6,838 nt of DNA, taken from Prosthecobacter sp. (GTDB taxonomy: Bacteria; Verrucomicrobiota; Verrucomicrobiia; Verrucomicrobiales; Verrucomicrobiaceae). The stretch is from NCBI GenBank assembly GCA_020216965.1, contig JAIWOJ010000118.1, forward strand, positions 1-6,838, written 5' to 3'. Position numbers and translations under genes: made by a program. The notes beneath the pieces were generated by a model. It had not been told where the DNA came from. It ran no database searches and saw only the letters and a list, made by a program, of their open reading frames with translations. Shown one piece after another: positions 1-6,838 of this stretch. Positions within the stretch are counted from its first letter, which is position 1; each line of letters opens with the position of its first letter.

Positions 1-804
1 GTTCACCTTGTTCTCCTGCGTGAGGTAATCCACCGCCAGGTAGACGCCCTTCAGCTCGCGGCCCGGCACCTGCAGATCGCGGGCCTGGCTGGCGCCGCCG
101 CACAGCGCGACGGCGTCGAAGTTCTTGCGCAGCTCTTCGACCGGGACATTCTGTCCGATATGCGCGTTGGTCTTGAACACCACGCCCTCCGCCTTCATCT
201 GCTCGCGGCGCCGGTCGATGCGGTGCTTCTCCATCTTGAAATCGGGGATACCGTAGCGCAGCAGGCCGCCGATGCGGTCGCTGCGCTCGAAGACCGTCAC
301 CTGGTGCCCGGCGCGGCGCAGCTGCTGCGCGCAGGCCAGCCCGGCGGGGCCGGAGCCGACCACGGCGACCTTCTTGCCGGTCTCTTTCTTGGGCGGCTCG
401 GGCTTGACCCACCCTTCTTGAAAGGCGCGGTCGATGATGTTGAGCTCGATGTACTTGATCGTGACCGGCTTGTCGTTGATGCCCAGGACGCAGGAGCCCT
501 CGCAGGGCGCGGGACACAGCGTGCCGGTAAACTCGGGAAAATTATTGGTCGCGTGCAGGCGCTCGATCGCCTCGCGCCAGCGATCCTTATAGACAAGGTC
601 GTTCCAGTCGGGGATCAGGTTGCCCAGCGGGCAGCCCTGATGGCAGAAAGGAATCCCGCAGTCCATACAACGGGCGCCCTGGATGCGCAGCCGCTCGACG
701 GGAAATTCTTTGTAGATTTCCCGGTAGTCGCGGACGCGCTCTTGGACGGGCCGCTCGGGATAGTGGTCCCGGTGGTACTCCATGAATCCCGTGATCTTAC
801 CCAT
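1..804 (-). CDS. gltD: Glutamate synthase small subunit (GltD), N-terminal 268 residues, cut by window edge
   Basis: This is the small (beta) subunit of glutamate synthase, which takes electrons from NAD(P)H via FAD and passes them through iron-sulphur clusters to GltB. Translation from the ATG at 802-804 gives [12 protein letters not shown], a typical GltD start. Cys46, 49, 54 and 58 ([13 protein letters not shown]) and Cys97, 101 and 105 (CPAPCEGSC) are the two N-terminal cysteine groups expected to bind the 4Fe-4S clusters. The FAD-binding Rossmann loop GSGPAG is at 150-155, followed by the family hallmarks [19 protein letters not shown] (172-190) and VPGREL (246-251). The family is usually about 470-500 residues, so the NADPH-binding Rossmann fold and C-terminus lie outside the window. 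It overlaps the end of gltB by 8 bases and has a strong Shine-Dalgarno. Related flavin/Fe-S oxidoreductases share this fold, but the partner gene settles the identity. Confidence 0.98.
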   Translation of the reverse strand, partial: MGKITGFMEYHRDHYPERPVQERVRDYREIYKEFPVERLRIQGARCMDCGIPFCHQGCPLGNLIPDWNDLVYKDRWREAIERLHATNNFPEFTGTLCPAPCEGSCVLGINDKPVTIKYIELNIIDRAFQEGWVKPEPPKKETGKKVAVVGSGPAGLACAQQLRRAGHQVTVFERSDRIGGLLRYGIPDFKMEKHRIDRRREQMKAEGVVFKTNAHIGQNVPVEELRKNFDAVALCGGASQARDLQVPGRELKGVYLAVDYLTQENKVN

Positions 805-3800
805 ACAGCGCGGCCTCCAGCGTGATGTTCAACTCCGCCATCTTTTTCTGCGCCTCGATCAGCACACGCTTGTAGTCCTTCGGCATGACCTTGACGAAGG
901 AGTCGAGGGCCTTGTCGAAGTCCTTGAGGATCGCCTTGGCCACCGCGCTGTCCGTGTACTCGACATGGTCCTCTAGCATCTCTTCGAGCAGGGCGATGTC
1001 GCCGTCCTCGTGGATGGTCTCGAGATCGACCATGTCCAGGTTGCAGTTGGCTTTGAATTCGTTCTTGGGGTCGGAGATGAAGGCGGTGCCGCCGCTCATC
1101 CCCGCCGCGAAGTTGCGGCCGGTCTTGCCCAGCACCACCACGTGGCCGCCGGTCATGTACTCGCAGCCGTGGTCGCCCACGCCCTCGACGACGGCCTTGG
1201 CGCCGCTGTTGCGCACGCAGAAGCGCTCGCCCGCCACGCCGCGGAAATAGGCCTCTCCGCCGGTGGCGCCGTAAAGCACCACGTTGCCGATCAGGATATT
1301 CTCTTCCGGAACGAAGGTCGAGGCCTTGGGCGGAAACACGATCAGCTTGCCGCCGGAGAGGCCCTTGCCGACGTAGTCGTTGGCATCGCCCTCGAGGATC
1401 AGCGTCATCCCGCTGGGGACGGAGGCGCCGAAGCTTTGGCCCGCCGAGCCCTGGAACTTGAGCGTCATCGTGTCCTCCGGCAGTCCCTTGAAGCCGTGCT
1501 TGCGCGAGACCTCGCTGCCGATGATGGCGCCGGTGGTGCGGTTGCGGTTGGTGATGGGGCTGGCGACGACGAGCTTCTCGCCCGTCTCGACGGCCTTCTT
1601 CACCTTGGGGAGCAATTGGTAGTCGAGGACGCTCTCGAGCCCGTGGTCCTGCTCGGTCACGCGGCGCGTGGCGACCTCGGGGCCGACCTGGGGCCGCTCG
1701 AAGATCGGGCTTAAGTCGAGGCCCTTGGCCTTCCAGTGCGCGATGGCGCGGTTGAAATCGAGCAGGTCGGAGCGGCCGATCATCTCCTCGACCTTGCGGA
1801 AACCCAGCTCGGCCATGAGCTCGCGCAGCTCCTCGGCGACGAAGAAGAAGAAATTCACCACGTGCTCGGGCTGGCCCGCGAACTTTTTGCGCAGCTCGGG
1901 GTCTTGAGTTGCGACGCCGACCGGGCAGGTGTTGAGGTGGCAGACGCGCATCATGATGCAGCCGAGCGTGACGAGCGGGGCGGTGGCAAAGCCAAACTCC
2001 TCCGCACCCAGCAGCGCGGCGATGACGACATCGCGACCGGTCTTCATCTGGCCATCGGCCTCGACGACGATCTTCGAGCGCAGGTTGTTCATGAGCAGTG
2101 TCTGATGCGTTTCAGCAAGGCCGAGTTCCCAAGGCAGGCCGGCGTGCTTCACGCTGGTCTGTGGCGAGGCACCGGTGCCGCCATCGTAACCGGAAATGAG
2201 CACCACATCGCTGTGCGCCTTTGCGACACCGGCGGCGATGGTGCCGACGCCGACCTCGGACACGAGCTTCACGCTGATGCGAGCCTCGCGGTTCGCGTTT
2301 TTCAGGTCGTGGATGAGTTGGGCGAGGTCCTCGATGGAGTAAATGTCGTGATGCGGCGGTGGCGAGATGAGGCCGACGCCCGGTGTGGAGCCGCGCACTT
2401 TCGCGATCCAGGGATACACCTTCGATCCGGGAAGCTGGCCGCCTTCACCGGGCTTGGCACCCTGGGCCATCTTAATCTGGATTTCGCGGGCCTGGCTCAA
2501 ATAGAGGCTCGTCACCCCGAAACGGCCGCTGGCGACCTGCTTGATGGCGCTGTTCTTGGAGTCGCCGCGCTCGTTGGTCCAGGTGTAGCGCTCAGGGTCT
2601 TCGCCACCTTCACCGGTGTTCGATTTGCCGCCCACACGGTTCATGGCGATGGCGAGCGCCTCGTGCGCTTCTTTGGAAATGGAGCCGTAGCTCATCGCGC
2701 CCGTTTTGAAGCGCTTCATGATGCTTTCGACGCTTTCGACCTCCTCAATCGGCACGGGGGTTTGCGGTTTGAAGTCGAGCAGGCCGCGCAGGGTGTAGAA
2801 CTGCTTCACCTGCGTGTTCACTAGCGCGGAGTATTGCTTGAAGATGTCATAATTGCCCGTGCGGACGGCCTTTTGCAGCGTGTGGATGGTCAGCGGGTTG
2901 AAAAGGTGCGCCTCACCTTCCTTGCGCCACTGGTAGTCACCGCCCACGTCGAGTGCATGCACCTGCGAATCGCGGTCCGGGAAGCCGCGCCTGTGGCGCT
3001 GGATGGCTTCTTCGGCGATCACATTGATGTCGCTGCCTTCCACGCGAGTGGCGGTCCAGGTGAAATACTTGTCCACCACGCTCTTGCTGAGGCCGACGGC
3101 TTCAAAGATCTGCGCGCCGCGGTAGCTCTGCATCGTGGAGATGCCGATTTTCGATGCCACCTTGATGACGCCCTTTGTGGCGGCTTTGATGAAGTTATAA
3201 ACTGCCTTCTTGTGGTCCACGTTCACCAGCAGACCCTGGCGGATCATGTCGTCGAGCGTTTCAAAGGCGAGGTAGGGATTGATCGCGCCGCAGCCGTAGC
3301 CGATCAGCGTGCAGAAGTGGTGAACCTCACGCGGTTCGCCGGACTCGAGCACGATGTCGCACTGCGTGCGGGTGCCCTTGCGGATCAGGTGATGGTGCAG
3401 GCCGCCGACGGCCAGCAGAGCCGGGATGGGAGCCTTTTCAGCCGAAACACCGCGATCCGTCAAAATGAGGATGTTGCGGCCCTGTTTGATCAAATCGTCC
3501 GCTTGGGCACAAAGTGCGTCCATGGCGGCTTCGAGCCCCTTCGCGCCCTTGTTCGGGTCAAAGGTGATGTCCAGCGTTGCAGAGGCGAATTGGCCCTCGG
3601 CGAGGGCTTTCAGCTTGGCGAGTTCTTCGTTGCTGAGGATCGGTGTTTTGAGCTCGATCAGGTGGCAACTTTCGGGCTTGGGCTCGAGCAAATTCCCCTC
3701 CCGACCGATGGTGGTGACGGGGGAGGTGACGATTTCTTCGCGGATGCAGTCAATCGGCGGGTTCGTGACCTGCGCGAAGAGTTGCTTGAAGTAGTCGTAG

Positions 3801-5356
3801 AGCAGCTTCGCTTTGTTGGAGAGGGCGGCGATGGGGATGTCCGTGCCCATGGAGCCCACAGCCTCCACGCCGTCGCGCGCCATCGGCACCATGAGCATAC
3901 GCAGGTCTTCCCAGGTGTAGCCAAAGGCCTGCTGGCGCTGGAGCATGGTATCGTGATCGGGGAGGGGGCAGGGGGCACCATCGGGGATGTCTGCCAGTTT
4001 CACGAGGTTGTTGTTCAACCACTCACGATAAGGCTTCTCGGCAGCGATCTTTTCTTTGATCTCCTCATCCGGCACGATGCGGCCTTCTTCCATGTTCACG
4101 ATGAACATTTTACCGGGCTGGAGGCGACCTTTGAGCTTCACATTCGCCGGATCCACCGGCAAAACGCCTGCTTCCGAGCCCATGATGACGAGATCATCAT
4201 GCGTGACGTAGTAGCGGCTGGGGCGCAGGCCGTTGCGGTCCAGCGTGGCACCCATCATCGTGCCATCGGTAAATGCGACGGACGCAGGGCCATCCCACGG
4301 CTCCATCAGGCAGGAGTGGTATTCATAAAATGCCTTTTTGGCCTCGCTCATGGACTCATGGCCGCTCCAGGGCTCTGGAATCATCATCATCATGGCGTGG
4401 GGCAGGCTGCGCCCGGCCAGGACCATGAGTTCCAGGGCGTTATCAAAGATGGTGGAGTCGGAGCCATCGATATTGATGACCGGCTTGATCTTCTGAATGT
4501 CTTCGCCAAACAGCTCGGAGGCAAAGAGGGACTGGCGGGCGTGCATCCAGTTGATGTTGCCGCGCAGGGTATTGATCTCCCCGTTGTGGGCGATGTAGCG
4601 GTAGGGATGGCTGCGCTCCCAGCTCGGGAAGGTATTGGTAGAAAAGCGGGAGTGGACCAGACCGAGGGCGGAGGTCATGTCTTCATCCCGCAGGTCTTTA
4701 AAATAGGCACCGACCTGATGCGGGGTGAGCATCCCTTTATAGACCAGCGTGCGGCAGCTCATGCTGGGGGCGTACCAGCAGGGATCGATCTTCGTGGCCC
4801 GGATGCGGGTGTGGGCAAGCTTACGAATGACGTAGAGCTTGCGCTCAAAAGCAGCCTCGTCGGCCAGCTTTTCGCCGCGCCGGATGAAGACCTGGAGGTT
4901 GAAGGGTTCACTGGCCTTGGCGGACTTGCCCAAGGTGGAGTTGTCTGTGGGAATGTCACGCCAGCCGATGACGGGGCAGCCTTCTTCGATGCAAAGGGCT
5001 TCAAAAATGCCCTTCACCTTGGCGCGGACAGCGGCATCCTGGGAGACGAAAAGATTGGAGACGCCGTAACTGCCCTGGGCGGGGAGGTCAAACCCGGCGC
5101 TTTTGGCGACTTTGGTAAGGAAGTCGTGCGGGATCTGGAGCAGGATGCCTGCACCATCGCCTGTATTTTCCTCCACACAGGCTCCCCGGTGGTCGAGGTT
5201 TTCTAGGATCTGCAGTGCGTCTGAGATGATTTTGTGGGACTTTTTCCCCTTCAAATGACAGACGAAACCCACACCGCAGGCGTCGTGCTCATGGCGTGGA
5301 TCATAGAGGCCCTGGGCGGGCGGAAGACCGTTTTGGGGGAGTCCTGGGGTGGTCAT
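797..5356 (-). CDS. gltB: Glutamate synthase large subunit (GltB), complete
   Basis: This is the large (alpha) subunit of bacterial glutamate synthase: L-glutamine + 2-oxoglutarate + reductant gives two L-glutamate, in the cytoplasm with GltD. From the ATG at 5354-5356 it is 1519 residues, a normal family length. The class II glutamine amidotransferase domain (about 27-400) starts at Cys27 in HDACGVGF, the expected N-terminal nucleophile after propeptide cleavage; SRFSTN (236-241) and HNGEIN (257-262) are the matching active-site motifs. A central domain follows, then the FMN/2-oxoglutarate synthase domain (about 835-1200) with SPPPHHD (998-1004) and [10 protein letters not shown] (about 1055). 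The 3Fe-4S cysteines are Cys1133, 1139 and 1144 ([12 protein letters not shown], plus-strand 1925-1960). The C-terminal GXGXG beta-helix domain covers about 1265-1460. An in-frame TTG at 5396-5398 would add 14 residues, but its extension ([12 protein letters not shown]) does not look conserved and neither start has a clear Shine-Dalgarno. Codon composition changes along the gene (see findings). Confidence 0.98.
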   Translation of the reverse strand: MTTPGLPQNGLPPAQGLYDPRHEHDACGVGFVCHLKGKKSHKIISDALQILENLDHRGACVEENTGDGAGILLQIPHDFLTKVAKSAGFDLPAQGSYGVSNLFVSQDAAVRAKVKGIFEALCIEEGCPVIGWRDIPTDNSTLGKSAKASEPFNLQVFIRRGEKLADEAAFERKLYVIRKLAHTRIRATKIDPCWYAPSMSCRTLVYKGMLTPHQVGAYFKDLRDEDMTSALGLVHSRFSTNTFPSWERSHPYRYIAHNGEINTLRGNINWMHARQSLFASELFGEDIQKIKPVINIDGSDSTIFDNALELMVLAGRSLPHAMMMMIPEPWSGHESMSEAKKAFYEYHSCLMEPWDGPASVAFTDGTMMGATLDRNGLRPSRYYVTHDDLVIMGSEAGVLPVDPANVKLKGRLQPGKMFIVNMEEGRIVPDEEIKEKIAAEKPYREWLNNNLVKLADIPDGAPCPLPDHDTMLQRQQAFGYTWEDLRMLMVPMARDGVEAVGSMGTDIPIAALSNKAKLLYDYFKQLFAQVTNPPIDCIREEIVTSPVTTIGREGNLLEPKPESCHLIELKTPILSNEELAKLKALAEGQFASATLDITFDPNKGAKGLEAAMDALCAQADDLIKQGRNILILTDRGVSAEKAPIPALLAVGGLHHHLIRKGTRTQCDIVLESGEPREVHHFCTLIGYGCGAINPYLAFETLDDMIRQGLLVNVDHKKAVYNFIKAATKGVIKVASKIGISTMQSYRGAQIFEAVGLSKSVVDKYFTWTATRVEGSDINVIAEEAIQRHRRGFPDRDSQVHALDVGGDYQWRKEGEAHLFNPLTIHTLQKAVRTGNYDIFKQYSALVNTQVKQFYTLRGLLDFKPQTPVPIEEVESVESIMKRFKTGAMSYGSISKEAHEALAIAMNRVGGKSNTGEGGEDPERYTWTNERGDSKNSAIKQVASGRFGVTSLYLSQAREIQIKMAQGAKPGEGGQLPGSKVYPWIAKVRGSTPGVGLISPPPHHDIYSIEDLAQLIHDLKNANREARISVKLVSEVGVGTIAAGVAKAHSDVVLISGYDGGTGASPQTSVKHAGLPWELGLAETHQTLLMNNLRSKIVVEADGQMKTGRDVVIAALLGAEEFGFATAPLVTLGCIMMRVCHLNTCPVGVATQDPELRKKFAGQPEHVVNFFFFVAEELRELMAELGFRKVEEMIGRSDLLDFNRAIAHWKAKGLDLSPIFERPQVGPEVATRRVTEQDHGLESVLDYQLLPKVKKAVETGEKLVVASPITNRNRTTGAIIGSEVSRKHGFKGLPEDTMTLKFQGSAGQSFGASVPSGMTLILEGDANDYVGKGLSGGKLIVFPPKASTFVPEENILIGNVVLYGATGGEAYFRGVAGERFCVRNSGAKAVVEGVGDHGCEYMTGGHVVVLGKTGRNFAAGMSGGTAFISDPKNEFKANCNLDMVDLETIHEDGDIALLEEMLEDHVEYTDSAVAKAILKDFDKALDSFVKVMPKDYKRVLIEAQKKMAELNITLEAALYG
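814..818 (-). promoter_or_regulatory. Ribosome binding site of gltD inside the gltB 3' end
   Basis: On the coding strand GGAGG lies 9 bases before the gltD ATG (802-804), within the codons for Leu-Glu-Ala near the gltB C-terminus. It fixes the gltD start and, with the 8-base overlap, points to translational coupling of the two subunits. Confidence 0.85.
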
Positions 5357-5418
5357 TAGAGTGCAAAAGGGGCGCACATTTTGGCGAGTTGACACCAATG
5401 CGCAAGGCGGGAGTGCAT

Positions 5419-5434
5419 GGCAAAAAAGTTGCCG
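5419..5434 (-). promoter_or_regulatory. Candidate sigma-54 (-24/-12) promoter of gltBD
   Basis: On the coding strand the sequence CGGCAACTTTTTTGCC matches the sigma-54 pattern TGGCAC-N5-TTGCW at GGCA and TTGC with exact spacing. The invariant GG (5433-5432) and GC (5421-5420) are separated by 10 bases. The mismatches are C for T before GG, A for C after GGCA, and C at the last W position. Transcription would begin near 5408, giving a leader of about 50 bases before the ATG at 5356. I see no good sigma-70 -35/-10 pair in the same gap. Sigma-54 control of nitrogen assimilation genes is well known in other bacteria. The element is also a 5-base inverted repeat (GGCAA/TTGCC), so it could be a hairpin, and its orientation is not fixed by sequence alone. 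Confidence 0.4.
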
Positions 5435-5459
5435 GGAGGATGTCAGGAAGCAGGAACTT

Positions 5460-5472
5460 ATTCACAATGAAT
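5460..5472. repeat. Short perfect inverted repeat upstream of gltB (possible operator)
   Basis: ATTCA and TGAAT arms flank a 3-base spacer (CAA on the plus strand). It sits about 27-39 bases upstream of the candidate -24 element and about 105-115 bases before the gltB ATG, a plausible place for a regulator site. It does not resemble the NtrC consensus, and a 5-base repeat in AT-richer DNA may be chance. Confidence 0.2.
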
Positions 5473-5531
5473 CCACGGTGCGGCGATCTGTATTCGTAAG
5501 CCGCTAGCTGATGGACCATGGCCTGTAGAGA

Positions 5532-6838
5532 TCAGCCTCCGCATAGCTTGCAAGGGTGGCCATCTGTGGCTTGGCAGGCTTTGGCTGCATTGAAGTAGCG
5601 GCACTTGGTGTTGTGGCGGATGCCAGAACTGCTCAGGCTAAACTGCGCGCTGCCATCCCCTGCGGCGGCTGCTGGGCTTACAGCGGTGGGTTTTCGGGCG
5701 GGTGGGTCCCGTTTTTCCTCACGGGTGGCGATGACGAGGGCGGTGCTCGCGCGTAACAGGTCGATCACGGGTTTGGGCGCATCTCCCAGGCTGCCTGATC
5801 TAGGGGCTGGCACGCCAGGAAGGCGGCGCTGACTGCCTTTTTCACCGACGAGTAGGATCTGCTCCAGGAAGCGAGAATGCAGGACCTGTGGCAGCGCAGG
5901 CTCTGGCTGAGCTTCAGGGCTGCTACTTCGTGGGCTGGCGGGGGCTTTTTCCACGCGAGATCGGCTACGGAAGAAGACGCCCAGCACTTCCCATCGCTCG
6001 CTCAGGAGGTAGCCGCCGATGGCCTCTGGAGCGATGACGGCATCGTGCTCAAAAGAGGCACCGGTGCCCGTTTTGCTGACGATGCCGCGGGTCAGCGTGG
6101 GCGGGCCGAGATTTTTGCGGGTGCTGGTGAGCGGGATGGAGACGGCAAAGACACTCTGGCCGATCTGGGCTGGCTGCCTGGGGATGAGGCGCACGGGCTC
6201 CATCTCATGCGGGCATGAAACGAGGACCAAGTCCAGGGCCGCATCTTCTTTCACTACGTTTAGGGGGAAGTCCTTGGCGTTCTCATGCAGCATGAGCGTG
6301 GTGGCGTTTTTCAAAAGGCTGCGTTCGATCAGGTAGTAGCCTTTGCCGAGGGGAAGGGCCAGGCCGTGGATGCTGACGGTCTGCACCAGCGGCTCCACCA
6401 CCTGGGGGGCCAGCTTCGTCGTGTCAGCGCCAGCGGCCTGGCGCACGTTGAATGCCGCCGTGGCGGCTTCTTCGAGTTCTAAAGCGAAAGCGCGGATGAC
6501 CGTGGCATCCGAGTCGAGAGGCAGGTAAGTGCGCTGTCCGGCAGGGAAAAGAGTCTGGGCCTCCAAAATGTCACCAGGCTCTAGGGATTGTTTTCCACGC
6601 AGCAGATAGATGGTCTCACCAGCAAAGATCCAGGGGCTGTCCTTTCCAGTAGCACGGGTGCCTAAGCGCGCGATCCAGCCATCCTCCAGCCCAGTCTGCA
6701 CTTGGAGGGTCTGGGGGCCGAGTGCCTGTGCGTCCTGCATGGATGCCTGGGCTAGGCGGGCAAATTCTGCATCGTCAGCAGCGAGTGCGGTGAGGGGCAG
6801 GACGGTCGTTTTGCCATCAGGCAGCCTGAGGAGCACTT
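5532..6838 (-). CDS. Unrecognised multidomain protein: SHD1-like start, degenerate trypsin-like domain, Cys-rich tail; N-terminus cut off
   Basis: The reading frame is open to the right edge (last whole codon 6834-6836, GTG) and ends at TGA 5532-5534, giving 434 visible residues. I do not recognise a named gene. Numbering from that codon, residues 1-30 (LLRLPDGKTTVLPLTAL, then DDAEF) resemble the second half of an SHD1 domain, so the true start is upstream and any signal peptide is unseen. Residues about 155-290 follow the C-terminal order of an HtrA/trypsin-like protease: GKGYYLIERSLL, DLVLV, IGQSVFAVSIP, LTRGIVS, HDAVIAPEAIGGYLL, VLGVFF. The catalytic positions are Ser173 (normally His), Asp202 (kept) and Ile273 (normally Ser), so proteolysis is unlikely. 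Residues 291-345 are a Ser/Pro/Arg-rich linker. The tail, 404-434, carries SGIRHN, CRYF and CKLCGG, with Cys412, 421, 429 and 432 as possible metal ligands. It lies 175 bases upstream of gltB on the same strand, with no terminator seen between. Its role is unknown; a binding or scaffold function is a guess. Confidence 0.85.
   Translation of the reverse strand, partial: VLLRLPDGKTTVLPLTALAADDAEFARLAQASMQDAQALGPQTLQVQTGLEDGWIARLGTRATGKDSPWIFAGETIYLLRGKQSLEPGDILEAQTLFPAGQRTYLPLDSDATVIRAFALELEEAATAAFNVRQAAGADTTKLAPQVVEPLVQTVSIHGLALPLGKGYYLIERSLLKNATTLMLHENAKDFPLNVVKEDAALDLVLVSCPHEMEPVRLIPRQPAQIGQSVFAVSIPLTSTRKNLGPPTLTRGIVSKTGTGASFEHDAVIAPEAIGGYLLSERWEVLGVFFRSRSRVEKAPASPRSSSPEAQPEPALPQVLHSRFLEQILLVGEKGSQRRLPGVPAPRSGSLGDAPKPVIDLLRASTALVIATREEKRDPPARKPTAVSPAAAAGDGSAQFSLSSSGIRHNTKCRYFNAAKACQATDGHPCKLCGG

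Noticed and set aside
160..825. 221-codon open frame on the plus strand
   Set aside because: Antisense to gltD, whose iron-sulphur and FAD motifs make the minus strand clearly the coding one.
1736..2824. 362-codon open frame on the plus strand, continuing the same antisense register
   Set aside because: Same explanation as the 790-codon frame; it stops at a CTA leucine codon of gltB (2822-2824).
4381..4394. TCA/CAT triplet run resembling a microsatellite
   Set aside because: It encodes the run of Met residues in [12 protein letters not shown], a conserved GltB motif, so it is coding constraint and not a repeat element.
2834..5206. 790-codon open frame on the plus strand, opposite gltB
   Set aside because: It is exactly codon-register antisense to gltB, so stops arise only where gltB uses TTA, CTA or TCA, which this genome avoids. 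The translation is His/Asp/Val-rich with no recognisable domain, and it ends where gltB uses CTA.
5389..5394. TTGACA on the plus strand, a perfect -35 box
   Set aside because: No acceptable -10 box lies 16-18 bases downstream on that strand and no plus-strand gene follows.
5419..5433. GGCAA/TTGCC hairpin as a terminator for the upstream gene
   Set aside because: The stem is only 5 base pairs, the T run sits in the loop and not after the stem, and it lies about 100 bases past the stop codon; a promoter element fits better.
5296..5519. Small open frames on both strands over the gltB upstream gap
   Set aside because: They overlap the gltB 5' end, have no Shine-Dalgarno or recognisable composition, and the two strands compete for the same DNA.

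Overview
The window carries three genes, all read from the minus strand, so transcription runs from high to low coordinates. In that order they are the 3' part of an unrecognised multidomain protein (6838 to 5532), a complete glutamate synthase large subunit gltB (5356 to 797), and the first 268 codons of the small subunit gltD (804 to 1, running off the left edge). The only real non-coding stretch is the 175-base gap at 5357-5531, which should hold the gltB promoter.

Organism: the upstream protein ends in a short Cys/His tail (RHN, CRYF, CKLCGG) of a kind I associate with Verrucomicrobiota and relatives. It begins with what looks like half of an SHD1 (Sla1 homology) domain, which is also frequent in Planctomycetota and Verrucomicrobiota. 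With the high G+C content this suggests a verrucomicrobial genome. That assignment rests on motif memory, not on a search.

gltB and gltD encode the two subunits of NADPH-type glutamate synthase (GOGAT). GltB hydrolyses glutamine in an N-terminal amidotransferase domain and passes ammonia to 2-oxoglutarate at an FMN site. GltD supplies electrons from NAD(P)H through FAD and iron-sulphur clusters. The genes overlap by 8 bases (ATGGGTAA), and a good Shine-Dalgarno sequence for gltD lies inside the end of gltB, so the subunits are probably made by coupled translation. All catalytic and cluster-binding motifs expected in the visible parts are present.

Three points merit a second look. The middle of the upstream protein reads as a trypsin/HtrA-like fold whose catalytic Ser and His positions are replaced (Ile and Ser), so it is probably a pseudoprotease. 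The gap before gltB holds a GG-N10-GC element resembling a sigma-54 promoter, plausible for a nitrogen-assimilation operon. Third-position G+C in gltB rises from about 76-80% in the 5' and middle samples to about 97% near 1619-1792, which could mean a mosaic gene, a chimeric assembly or simple local variation. I see no RNA genes, mobile elements, CRISPR arrays or convincing terminators, and no clear novel multi-gene system.
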